A DNA stretch of 64,000 nt from Pseudonocardia sp. HH130630-07 (GTDB lineage: Bacteria > Actinomycetota > Actinomycetes > Mycobacteriales > Pseudonocardiaceae), in the NCBI RefSeq assembly GCF_001698125.1, contig NZ_CP013854.1:744001-808000 (forward strand), written 5' to 3'. Shown piece after piece: positions 29,685 to 37,519 of the stretch (within the stretch, counting starts at the first letter, position 1; each line of letters begins with the position of its first letter). The translations under genes and the position numbers were made by a program. A model generated the notes under the pieces. The model saw only the letters and a list, made by a program, of their open reading frames with translations, had not been told where the DNA came from and did not search any database.

Positions 29685-30836
29685 TCAGCCGGGCGACGCC
29701 CAGGTGCGGACGACGGAGCTGGGCTCGTCGAGCCACATGGTCTGGGCGATCGCGCCGCTCGGGGTGGTGGTCAGGCCGAACCGGTCGAGGCCGGGCTCGC
29801 CGTGGTCGTGCCACCAGTCGTAGGCGTCTTCGGTCTCGTCCCACAGCCGCCGCGGTCCGAGTTGGTGCACGGTGAACGGGGCGGGGTCGGTGAGGTTCGC
29901 GTCGAGACGGGCCCACGACCCGGTGACCGGGTCGTCGAGTTCGAGACTGTGGTGGCGCCGACCGTGTCTGTCCCACTTCATGGCCTTGTTCACCGGGGCC
30001 AGGCGAGCACCGATGGCGAACAGGCCCTTGTCGGGGTCGAGTATCCGGTCCAGGTCGCTGCCACGGCAGGCGGTGGTCGACACGTCCGCGGCGGCGACGG
30101 CATCGGGCGAGGGCTCGAAGTAGTGCAGCGCGCGGCGCTGGTCGCGGATGCGCATGAACGCCAGGTCCCCGCTGAACCGCCCGGTGCCGACTCCGGTGTC
30201 GTCGAGGTCGACGGTGAGCATGACGCCGTTGGACCAGTCGGTACCCCACGGGGTCACCAGCCGCCCGCCCGGGCGCAGCTGGGCCGGCCATGCCGGTGGT
30301 ACGACCTCGCGGATCGCGGCGGTGGCGATCACCCGGTCGTAGGGGGCGTGGTCGGGGACGCCGGCCGTCCCGTCGCCGGTGACGACCGTCGGCGCGTACC
30401 CGGCCGCGGTCAGCGCGCGGCGGGCACCGTCGGCCAGGGCGGGATCGACCTCGATGGTGGTGACGTGCCCGCCGGGCCCGACCCGGTGGGCGAGCAGCGC
30501 GGCGTTCCAACCGGTGCCGGTGCCGATCTCCAGCACCCGGTCACCTGGTTGCGTGTCCAGGGCGAGGAGCATGTCCGCGACGATGCCGGGCCGGCTGCAC
30601 GAGCTGGACGGGAAGCTGCCCGTCGCGCCGGGTTCGACCGCACCGAGGTCGACCTGGGTGATCACCGGCGCGTCCGCGACGGCAGCTGCGTGCCAGGCGT
30701 CGGGGTCGGTGTCGCGGTGCACCGCGGTGAACGAACCGGACTCGCCCCGGATCCAGATGGTGTCCGGCAGGAACGCGGTCCGCGGAACCTGCTCGGACAG
30801 GACCTGCCACTGCGGTGTCGTGCCGGCCGCGGTCAC
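29685..30836 (-). CDS. RiPP-associated protein-L-isoaspartate O-methyltransferase homologue (imiditide-type)
   Basis: A 383-residue class I methyltransferase of the PIMT family: motif I VLEIGTGTGWNAALLA, motif II TTIEVDPALADGARRAL, and PYDRVIATAAIREVVPPAW. It is much longer than repair PIMT (about 220 residues). The C-terminal extension ends with DRFGLTTTPSGAIAQTMWLD, close to the motif that marks PIMTs of lasso, graspetide, lanthipeptide and imiditide clusters. These methylate an Asp in a precursor peptide, which then closes to aspartimide. The GTG overlaps a 38-codon peptide gene by 4 nt. Confidence 0.85.
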   Translation of the reverse strand: MTAAGTTPQWQVLSEQVPRTAFLPDTIWIRGESGSFTAVHRDTDPDAWHAAAVADAPVITQVDLGAVEPGATGSFPSSSCSRPGIVADMLLALDTQPGDRVLEIGTGTGWNAALLAHRVGPGGHVTTIEVDPALADGARRALTAAGYAPTVVTGDGTAGVPDHAPYDRVIATAAIREVVPPAWPAQLRPGGRLVTPWGTDWSNGVMLTVDLDDTGVGTGRFSGDLAFMRIRDQRRALHYFEPSPDAVAAADVSTTACRGSDLDRILDPDKGLFAIGARLAPVNKAMKWDRHGRRHHSLELDDPVTGSWARLDANLTDPAPFTVHQLGPRRLWDETEDAYDWWHDHGEPGLDRFGLTTTPSGAIAQTMWLDEPSSVVRTWASPG

Positions 30837-30949
30837 GTGTCGTCCTTGTCGTGCTTCCCGCCGCCGGCGTCGTCGACGTCCTTGGTCCGGGTGTGGTCGT
30901 AGCCGTCCTTGTGCCCGTCGCTCTCGGTGTTGTCCGCGTGCTTGCCCAC
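30833..30949 (-). CDS. Predicted imiditide-type precursor peptide
   Basis: A 38-residue peptide from GTG with GGAGG 9 nt upstream. It is extremely polar: ten Asp, five Lys, four His and one Arg, no Cys, no Leu or Ile. Two Asp-Gly pairs lie in the middle (TESDGHKDGYDH, D11-G12 and D15-G16), the chemically preferred sites for aspartimide. The rest reads TRTKDVDDAGGGKHDKDDT. The stop overlaps the methyltransferase start (GTGA). Imiditide precursors are likewise linear, highly charged and encoded beside a PIMT. There is no protease or transporter gene nearby. Confidence 0.7.
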   Translation of the reverse strand: MGKHADNTESDGHKDGYDHTRTKDVDDAGGGKHDKDDT

Positions 30950-31142
30950 GACTTCTCGCCTCCGACAGGGTTTGCGATCCCGTGTTCCTCCTGGATACCA
31001 CCTCGGTCGGACCTCGTGGCGCGATCACGGGGAGAATCCACCGGGAGGACGCGTCCGGCCGCGCGCTCCGCCGAGCCCGCCCTGGCGGGGCGAGTCGGGT
31101 GTCGAGCGCGACCTGCTCGCACCCGGCGGAGGTGCCGTGCCG

Positions 31143-32482
31143 CTAGTCGACCGGCCGCCACGGCCGCGGCGGCAGCGTCGGCACCCCGCTCGGCGAGCAC
31201 TGCCCACCACGCTCCCCCGCCAGCCGGAACACCAGCCACCCGGCGACCGCGGCGAGCACCGAGCCGGTGAGGATGCCGATCTTCGCCTCCGCGACCAGCA
31301 GCTCGTCCGACAGCGCCAGCTCGGTGACGAACAACGCCACCGTGAAGCCGATCCCGGACAGCGCCGACCCGCCGAGCAGCTGGCCCCAGCGCAGCGTGTC
31401 CGGCACCCGGCCGATCCCGGTGCGCAATGCGACCCAGGTGGCGAGCGCGACGCCGATCGGCTTGCCGACCACGAGCCCGAGCACGATCCCCCAGGTCAGC
31501 ATCGAGGTCGCGGCGGCGGACAGGGTCTGCGCGTCGAGCACCACACCGGCGTTCGCCAGCACGAACAGCGGGACGATCACGTAGCTGCTCCACGGCTGGA
31601 TGCGCAGCTGCAGCCGCTCGTTCGGCGACACCGCGCCGACGGCGACGGACCGGGCCGCCTGCGCCCGCTCCGGTGTCGGGTCGAGCAGGAGTCCTTGCCG
31701 GCCCGCATCGCGTCGGCCATCTGCTCCCGGCGCGGTGCGTAGGCGTTGACCAGCAGCCCGAGCGCGACCCCGACGACGCTCGGGTGCACCCCCGAGGCCA
31801 GCACCGCCAGCCAGCACAACACCCCGACGACGGCGTAGAACGGCGTCCGCCAGAACCGCACGTACCGCAGTCCCAGCAGGCCGGCCAGCAGCAGCACCGC
31901 CACCACCAGCGCCACCACGTCGACCTCGTCGGTGTAGAACAGCGCGATCGCCGCGACCGCGCCGATGTCGTCGACGATCGCCAGCGCCAGCAGGAACACC
32001 CGCAGCTGGTCCGGGCACCGCGGGCCGAGCAGGGCCAGCACCCCGAGCATCACCGCGGTGTCGGTGGAGATCGCGATCCCCCACGCACCGGCGGCCTCGC
32101 CGCCCGCGTTCAGCGACAGGAACAGCAGCGCCGGGACGACGAGCCCGCCGACCGCGGCGGCGGCCGGGGCGGCGAGCGCACGGGCGCCGCGCAGCTCACC
32201 GAGCGTCGTCTCGCGGGCGATCTCCAGGCCGACCGAGAGGAAGAACAGCACCATCAGGCCGTCGTTCACCCAGTGCCGCAGGTCGAGATCGAGCCCGCTG
32301 CCGCCGAGCTGGACGGCGAGCGAGGTGTGCCAGAACGACTCGTACCCGGCGCCGAGGTTGGCCCAGACGAGCGCGACGACGGCCGCGCCGACCAGCAGCA
32401 CGGCCGAGCCGGACTCGGTGCCGAGGAACCGGCGTGCGGAGTCCGAGAGATCCCCGCGCTCGACCAGCGTCGTGACCGCCAT
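31143..32482 (-). pseudogene. nhaA: Na+/H+ antiporter NhaA, frameshifted
   Basis: The N-terminal frame (from 32482) gives a typical NhaA: DGLMVLFFLSVGLEIARE, AISTDTAVMLGVLALLG with the discontinuous-helix Asp region VDDIGAVAAIALFY. Near 31690-31697 the frame breaks after RAGKD, and the next frame continues with LLLDPTPERAQ, VIVPLFVLANAGVV, GIGFTVALFV to the end. Loss of one C explains it. Restored, the protein is about 446 residues. The truncated product would lack the last third of the transmembrane helices. A sequencing error remains possible. Confidence 0.8.
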
Positions 32483-32528
32483 GCGACGATCCTGCCGTCC
32501 CGCCCGAACCGCACCGCGCGGAGGTCCC

Positions 32529-33056
32529 GTGAGCCGGCTCGACCCGCCCGTCGGCCCGTACGACCACGTCCTGGGGGCACCGGGTGCGGAGCTCACCCTC
32601 GTCGAGTACGGCGACTACGAGTGCCCGTACTGCCGCGACGCCGCCCCCGTGATCGACGAGGTCCGGGCCCGTCTGGGTGAACGGCTGCGGTTCGTCTTCC
32701 GGCACTTCCCGCTGCACGAGGTGCATCCGCACGCCATCGCGGCGGCGCTGGCCGCGGAGATGGCCGCGCGCGAGGGCCGGTTCTGGGAGATGCACGCCGC
32801 GCTGTTCGCACCGGGGCCGCCCCGGCTGGGCCAGGACGACCTGCGCGCCCACGCGCGGACCGCCGGGGCGCGGCCCGACCAGGTCATCTGGCCGGCCACC
32901 CGGGCCGTCGAGGACCGGATCGAGGCCGGGTTCAACGCCGCCGTCCGGGGCGGGGTGCGCGGCACCCCGACGCTGTACGTCAACGGCGAGCGCTACCGCG
33001 GGGAGGTCACCGTGGACGCGCTGGCCGCGGCGCTGGAGCCGGCGGACGCCCGGTAG
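32529..33056 (+). CDS. DsbA-family thioredoxin-fold protein
   Basis: A 175-residue DsbA-like protein without signal peptide. The redox site is ECPYCRDAAP near residue 33 and the cis-Pro loop is GTPTLYVNG. Related domains are often fused to the C-terminus of NhaA or encoded next to it in actinobacteria; here it is divergent from nhaA with a gap of 46 bp. Likely role is thiol-disulfide exchange or disulfide reduction in the cytoplasm. GTG start with GGAGG upstream. Confidence 0.88.
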   Translation: MSRLDPPVGPYDHVLGAPGAELTLVEYGDYECPYCRDAAPVIDEVRARLGERLRFVFRHFPLHEVHPHAIAAALAAEMAAREGRFWEMHAALFAPGPPRLGQDDLRAHARTAGARPDQVIWPATRAVEDRIEAGFNAAVRGGVRGTPTLYVNGERYRGEVTVDALAAALEPADAR

Positions 33057-33136
33057 CCGCGGCCCGCACGGGCCGCGACGGGCACCCCGGGTCCCGCCGC
33101 GGATCGCTACGGTGATCACGGCGACAGGGAGGTCCC

Positions 33137-34600
33137 ATGCACGCACCGAGCGTTGTCATCGTCGGCGCCGGCTTCGGCGGGATCGCGGCCGCGATCGAGC
33201 TGCGGGCCCACGGCATCCGGGACGTGTCGATCCTCGACGCCGCCCCGGGCCTCGGCGGCACCTGGCTGCACAACACCTATCCCGGTGCCGCGTGCGACGT
33301 GCCCAGCCACCTGTACTCGTTCTCCTTCGCCCAGCGCACCGGCTGGTCCCGGCTGTGCTCCCCGCAGCCGGAGATCCTCGCCTACCTGCAGGAGGTGGCG
33401 ACCCGGTTCGGCGTCGCGGACCTCGTCGAGACCGGGACCCGGGTCACCGCGGCGGACCGGCCGCGGGCCGACGGGCCGTGGACGCTCACCACCGAGGACG
33501 GCCGCACCCGCACCGCGGACGTCCTGATCGTGGCCACCGGGCAGCTGAACACGCCGGTCGTCCCGTCCCTGCCCGGGGTGGACTCGTTCGCCGGGCACGC
33601 GTTCCACTCGGCGCGCTGGGACCACGACCACGACCTGCGGGGCCGCCGGGTCGCCGTGATCGGGACCGGCGCGAGCGCGGTGCAGTTCGTCCCCGCGATC
33701 GCGCCGGGGACCGGGCACCTGACCGTCTTCCAGCGCTCCGGCAACTGGTTCCTGCCGCGCCGCAACCGGCGGTTCCCGGCCTGGTGGCGGGCGGCGATCC
33801 GGCGGGTCCCCGGCCTGCAGCGGCTGCGGCGCCGGTTCGTCACGGAGTACTGCGAGTCGCTGACCCTGATGATCCGCCACCCCTCGACCTGGGGCCGGAT
33901 CGGCCGGCTCTACGCCACGGTGTTCATGCGGATGCAGCTGCGCGACCCGGAGGTCCGGCGCCGGGCGTGGCCGGACTACACCTTCGGCTGCAAGCGGATC
34001 CTGTTCAGCTCGCACTGGCTGCCCGCGCTGCAGCGCCCCAACGTGTCGCTGGAGACCGAGCGGATCTCCGAGATCGTCCCGGAGGGGGTGCGCACCGCCG
34101 ACGGCCGGGTGCACGAGGCCGACACGATCATCTGGGGCACCGGCTTCGCGACCACCGACTTCATGTTCCCGATGGAGATCACCGGTCCCGGCGGGCGGTC
34201 GCTGCGCGCGGAGTGGGCCGACGGTGCGCACGCCTACCTGGGGATGACGGTGCCGGGGTTCCCGTCGCTGTTCGTCCTCTACGGACCGAACACGAACACC
34301 TCCGGCGGGTCGATCGTGCGCTACCTGGAGCACCAGGCCCGGTACGTGCGCGAGGCGCTGCAGGAGGCGGCGCGGCGCGGGTCGAGCGGGGTGGAGGTGC
34401 GGGCCGAGGTCGAGCGGTCCTACGACGAGGCGACCCAGGCCCGGTTCGCCGGGACGGCCTGGCTGCGCTGCGACTCGTGGTACCGGGACGACTCGGGCCG
34501 GATCGTGACGAACTGGCCCGGCTACATGCGCGACTACGAGGCCCGCACCGCGCGGGTGGAACCGGCCGACTACGTGTTCCACGGGTCCCCGCAGCGCTGA
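33137..34600 (+). CDS. Flavin-containing Baeyer-Villiger-type monooxygenase
   Basis: A 487-residue flavoprotein. FAD site VIVGAGFGGIAAAIELRA, the Baeyer-Villiger fingerprint FAGHAFHSARWDHD, and a second Rossmann NADPH site VAVIGTGASAVQFVP. The end has NTNTSGGSIV typical of the family. It inserts one oxygen atom into ketones or similar substrates using NADPH and O2; the substrate is unknown. The ATG follows GGGAGGT. It stands alone, ended by a hairpin. Confidence 0.92.
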   Translation: MHAPSVVIVGAGFGGIAAAIELRAHGIRDVSILDAAPGLGGTWLHNTYPGAACDVPSHLYSFSFAQRTGWSRLCSPQPEILAYLQEVATRFGVADLVETGTRVTAADRPRADGPWTLTTEDGRTRTADVLIVATGQLNTPVVPSLPGVDSFAGHAFHSARWDHDHDLRGRRVAVIGTGASAVQFVPAIAPGTGHLTVFQRSGNWFLPRRNRRFPAWWRAAIRRVPGLQRLRRRFVTEYCESLTLMIRHPSTWGRIGRLYATVFMRMQLRDPEVRRRAWPDYTFGCKRILFSSHWLPALQRPNVSLETERISEIVPEGVRTADGRVHEADTIIWGTGFATTDFMFPMEITGPGGRSLRAEWADGAHAYLGMTVPGFPSLFVLYGPNTNTSGGSIVRYLEHQARYVREALQEAARRGSSGVEVRAEVERSYDEATQARFAGTAWLRCDSWYRDDSGRIVTNWPGYMRDYEARTARVEPADYVFHGSPQR

Positions 34601-34620
34601 GCACGACCGGCGGAAACGCC

Positions 34621-34657
34621 GACGCGCCGTACCCCGGGAGCCGGGGCACGGCGCGTC
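34621..34657. terminator. Bidirectional hairpin terminator
   Basis: GACGCGCCGT-A-CCCCGG, loop GAG, CCGGGG-C-ACGGCGCGTC: a 16-bp stem with one mismatch. It lies between the convergent monooxygenase and small secreted peptide genes. Confidence 0.75.
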
Positions 34658-34669
34658 GCCGGGCCGAAC

Positions 34670-34858
34670 TCAGTCGATGATGCCGCTGAGCACGTCGAGG
34701 TCCTGCAGGTTGACCAGGCCGACCTGCGCCTGCTCGTTACCCGAGTCGTTGATGTTCACGTCGTCACGGTCGTGCGACGTCGACGCGAACGCCGGCGAGC
34801 CGAACGCCACCAGGCACGCCGCGGCACCGGCAACGACGATCGCGAGCTTCCTGCCCAT
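34670..34858 (-). CDS. Small secreted peptide, unknown
   Basis: A 62-residue protein: signal peptide of 25 residues (MGRKLAIVVAGAAACLVAF, ending PAFA) and a mature region of 37 residues that starts STSHDRDDVNINDSGNEQAQ and ends VLSGIID. GGGAG lies 6 nt before the ATG, which decides it over an ATG two codons earlier. The NLQDLDVLSG segment resembles the end of rodlins (IAVQDVNVLSS), but the similarity is short and no cysteine occurs. Probably a cell-surface or secreted peptide. Confidence 0.65.
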   Translation of the reverse strand: MGRKLAIVVAGAAACLVAFGSPAFASTSHDRDDVNINDSGNEQAQVGLVNLQDLDVLSGIID

Positions 34859-35259
34859 TGTCATCTCCCGAAATGAGTTCTGATCGAGACCTAACCGGCG
34901 TTGCGGAACGCGACCCGGCAGGAAGAACGCTAGGGACCGGGGTGCGCCGGGAGATACGGTCGCCACCCGGAAGAGTGGCGGCGGTCACCTCCCCCTCCGC
35001 CGGGTGGTTTGCGCGCCCCGCGACGGGTTCCCCCAGGACGGCCGACACGCTCGGTTCCCGTTGCGCGCCAGGCGAACACGGACAGCGATCGATCGCTCAC
35101 GCTGCTCCCGGGGGCCGCGTCACCCGGTGGACTGAGGCGCGCACGGCGTGTCGCGCTTCTTCGGCGTGTCGCGACACGGCGGGTTGATCCTCACGCGACG
35201 TGAGGCGGCACCGTCCATCATGCCGTCACGAGGTGACGGCCCGACGGGAGGGGAGACCG
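34859..35259. other. Non-coding gap with dyads upstream of the TipA-like gene
   Basis: No gene is supported in this 400-bp stretch. It holds the promoter of the small peptide and, at 35165-35178, CGTGTCGCGACACG (perfect palindrome), with another GCGTGTCGCG half at about 35146. At 35189-35205, CCTCACGCGACGTGAGG has 7-bp arms and a CGA centre. The latter two are probably operator DNA for the MerR-family gene 55 bp downstream. Confidence 0.5.
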
Positions 35260-35985
35260 GTGAAGGTCGGCGAGCTCGCGAGGGCGACCGGACTGACGGT
35301 GCGCACGCTGCACCACTGGGAGGAGCGGGGCCTGGTCGTGCCCTCGGCACGTACCCACTCGGGCCACCGCGTCTACGACGACGGCGACGTCCGCCGCGTC
35401 TACCAGGTGGTCGCCCTGCGGGAGCTCGGACTCCCGCTCGACGCGGTCGGCGAGCTGCTCGCGAGCGGCTCGTTCGCCGCCGTCCTCACCGCCCACCTGC
35501 AGCAGGTCGACGACCGGCTGGCCGCGTTGCGCTCGCTGCGCAGCACGCTGTCCGGCGTCGTCGACCGGCTCCGGGAGGCACCGGACCCGACCCCGTCGGA
35601 CGTGTTGATGATGATCGACGAGGTGAGCAGGGTGAACGACACCTTCGCGCAATACTTCACACCGGACCAGGTCGCCGCGCTGCAGGCGGCACGTGCGGAC
35701 GGCGAGACCACCGCCGCGCAGTGGCCGGACGTCATCGCCGGCATCCGGGCCGAGATGGCGGCGGGCACCGACCCAGCGGACCCGCGCGTGCAGGCGCTCG
35801 CCGCGCGCTGGGCGGAGCTGCTGGCCGGGTTCCACCGCGGCGAGCCGGAGCTGCGCGAGCAGCTGTTCCGGATGCGGGCGGAGAACGCCACCGAGGTGGT
35901 CGCGGCCGGCGGGCCCGACCAGGCGATGATCGACTACGTCGAGCGGGCCCGGGGCTCCGGCCGACCCACTCTCGACAGATCGTAG
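35260..35985 (+). CDS. TipAL-like MerR regulator
   Basis: A 241-residue MerR-family protein. N-terminal winged helix KVGELARATGLTVRTLHHWE and GHRVYDDGDVRRVYQ, a coiled dimer helix (LQQVDDRLAALRSLRS), and a TipAS-type C-terminal domain (FAQYFTPDQVAALQAARADG, AARWAELLAGFHRG). TipAS binds thiopeptide antibiotics covalently in Streptomyces; this one lacks an obvious Cys in the visible pocket, so the ligand may differ. GTG start after GGGGAG. It is 21 bp from the next gene. Confidence 0.88.
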   Translation: MKVGELARATGLTVRTLHHWEERGLVVPSARTHSGHRVYDDGDVRRVYQVVALRELGLPLDAVGELLASGSFAAVLTAHLQQVDDRLAALRSLRSTLSGVVDRLREAPDPTPSDVLMMIDEVSRVNDTFAQYFTPDQVAALQAARADGETTAAQWPDVIAGIRAEMAAGTDPADPRVQALAARWAELLAGFHRGEPELREQLFRMRAENATEVVAAGGPDQAMIDYVERARGSGRPTLDRS

Positions 35986-35998
35986 GCGATCATAGACG

Positions 35999-36014
35999 AT
36001 AGGCGTATGCCTAT
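35999..36014. promoter_or_regulatory. Palindrome over the start codon of the TIGR03086 gene
   Basis: ATAGGCGTATGCCTAT (6-bp arms) contains the ATG of the next gene. The preceding CGTAGGCGATCATAGACG shares TAGGCG. The overlap suggests either a leaderless transcript or translational masking; weak evidence. Confidence 0.4.
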
Positions 36015-36618
36015 AGTCTTCGAGCTGCACCACCGGTCGGTGGCCGCCGTCCGAGCGGTCACCGACCGGATCGTCCCGGCCGATCTCGATCGGCCCACCC
36101 CGTGCGCGGGATGGGACCTGCGGGCCCTGCTCGAACACATGACGGGCCAGGACCACGGCTTCGCGGCCGCCGTCACCGCGGCGCAGCACGGCAGCGACAC
36201 CGACGCCGCCGCGTTCGGGCCACGCCCGCTCAGCCCGTCACCGGCCGCGGACGTGGCCGGGTCGCTGGCCACGGTGACGACCACCGTCGCCGCGGCCGAG
36301 GGGCTGGACCGGCCCGTGCTGCTGCCCGAGTTCGGATCCCGGGTCCCGCTGCCGACCCTGGTGTCGATGCACCTGGTGGACACGCTGGTCCACGGCTGGG
36401 ACGTCGCGACGGCGCTCGGCGCGGCCGACGCCTACTCCGCCGGTCTCGACGACGACCTCGTCGGGCGGGCCCTCTCGATCGCCGAACAGGTTCCCACCGA
36501 GCGCGACGATCCGGGGCTCCCGTTCGGGCCGGTGCACGCCGGCGCCGGGGCCACCGGCCCGTGGTCGCGCACCCTGGCCCTGCTCGGTCGCGATCCCGGC
36601 CGGCCGGTTCCGTCCTGA
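36007..36618 (+). CDS. TIGR03086/MDMPI-type metal-binding protein
   Basis: A 203-residue DinB-like four-helix protein of the maleylpyruvate-isomerase/TIGR03086 family. Metal ligands are plausible in LLEHMTGQDHGF (two His) and VDTLVHGWDVATAL (His). The N-terminus has PCAGWDLRALLEHM. Members use mycothiol as thiol cofactor in detoxification or have unknown roles. It follows the TipA-like regulator closely and may be its target. Confidence 0.85.
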   Translation: MPIVFELHHRSVAAVRAVTDRIVPADLDRPTPCAGWDLRALLEHMTGQDHGFAAAVTAAQHGSDTDAAAFGPRPLSPSPAADVAGSLATVTTTVAAAEGLDRPVLLPEFGSRVPLPTLVSMHLVDTLVHGWDVATALGAADAYSAGLDDDLVGRALSIAEQVPTERDDPGLPFGPVHAGAGATGPWSRTLALLGRDPGRPVPS

Positions 36619-36660
36619 GGGGCACGGCCGCGCCCGGCCGACTACGGCAGGATCCGTCCC

Positions 36661-37314
36661 ATGACCGATCTCCTGGACCGGCTCCGCGCGCTGCAGGTCT
36701 CCTCGCTGTGCGACGCCGACAAGTCACTGCCGGTGGTGGACCCGGCCATCCGCGCCCTGCTGACCGACACCGCGCTGACCGGCCCGGCCGTGACCGTGAC
36801 CTGCGTCGACGACCATCTCCCGATGTTCGCCGCGCTGCGGGCCGCGGCACCCGGGTCGGTGCTCGTGGTCGCCGGGGCGGGCGGGACCCGGGCCGTGTCC
36901 GGCGAGCTGTTCGCGACCGAGGCGCACCGCAGGGGGCTGGCCGGCATCGTCGTCGACGGGCTGGTCCGCGACCTGCGGGGCCTGCGTGCGATCGGCCTGC
37001 CGGTGTTCGCCCGCGGCACCTGCCCGGCGTCGGGATCGGTCCGCGACGCCGGCACGATCGACGAACCGGTCTCGTTCGGCGGGATCGTGGTGAGCCCCGG
37101 CGACGTCGTCCGTGGCGACGACGACGGCCTGCTCATCGCACCGCCGGCCCGGTTCGCCGAGATCGTGGACACCGCGGAGGCGATCGAGGCCGCCGAGACG
37201 GCGCTGGTCGCCGCGATGCGGGACGGCGCCGATCTGCACTCGCTGACCACGGTCGACGAGCACGTCGCCGCGCTGCGCCGCGGCGAGCCGTCCGCGCTGG
37301 GCTTCCGGGTCTGA
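36661..37314 (+). CDS. RraA-family aldolase-like protein
   Basis: A 217-residue RraA/HMG-aldolase-family protein. The conserved strand ends are LVVAGAGGTRAVSGELFATE, GIVVDGLVRDLRGLRAIGLP with the catalytic-type Arg and Asp, and GDVVRGDDDGLLIAPP. Members cleave 4-hydroxy-4-methyl-2-oxoglutarate or act as oxaloacetate decarboxylases; true RNase E inhibition is limited to enterobacterial RraA. The window shows no pathway partners. Confidence 0.88.
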   Translation: MTDLLDRLRALQVSSLCDADKSLPVVDPAIRALLTDTALTGPAVTVTCVDDHLPMFAALRAAAPGSVLVVAGAGGTRAVSGELFATEAHRRGLAGIVVDGLVRDLRGLRAIGLPVFARGTCPASGSVRDAGTIDEPVSFGGIVVSPGDVVRGDDDGLLIAPPARFAEIVDTAEAIEAAETALVAAMRDGADLHSLTTVDEHVAALRRGEPSALGFRV

Positions 37315-37323
37315 GCCCGGCGC

Positions 37324-37476
37324 TCAGGCCGCCGACTCCCAGGAGAACTCGACCGCCATCGGGTCGGCGCAGTCCGGGCAGGGGACCTCGACCCCGGCGG
37401 CGTCGACCGCCGGCAGTTCCGCCTCCGCGCCGCACCCGGCGCAGCGGCACCATGACACGTCCTCGGTTGCGTACAT
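37324..37476 (-). CDS. Small zinc-ribbon protein (50 aa)
   Basis: Missed by usual length cut-offs. A 50-residue frame from ATG has four CxxC-type cysteines: VSWCRCAGCGAEAEL, then VPCPDCADP, and ends VEFSWESAA. These would hold one zinc ion. Codon use is as in neighbours. It lies convergent to the RraA gene by 9 bp. A perfect 20-bp palindrome is 13 bp upstream of its start, which supports a real, regulated gene. Function unknown. Confidence 0.65.
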   Translation of the reverse strand: MYATEDVSWCRCAGCGAEAELPAVDAAGVEVPCPDCADPMAVEFSWESAA

Positions 37477-37488
37477 GTGTTCGAGGGT

Positions 37489-37508
37489 GAATCACATCGC
37501 TGTGATTC
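37489..37508. promoter_or_regulatory. 20-bp palindrome upstream of the zinc-ribbon gene
   Basis: GAATCACATCGCTGTGATTC has perfect 8-bp arms around TCGC. It starts 13 bp before the ATG of the small zinc-ribbon protein and 12 bp after the stop of the HAD gene. It is strikingly AT-rich in this GC-rich region, as real operators are. Confidence 0.6.
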
Positions 37509-37519
37509 GCAACCCCGGC

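Noticed and set aside
32677-34680. A 667-codon plus-strand frame over the DsbA-like and monooxygenase genes
   Set aside because: Arg/Pro-rich low-quality frame; both real genes lie in other frames with complete motifs.
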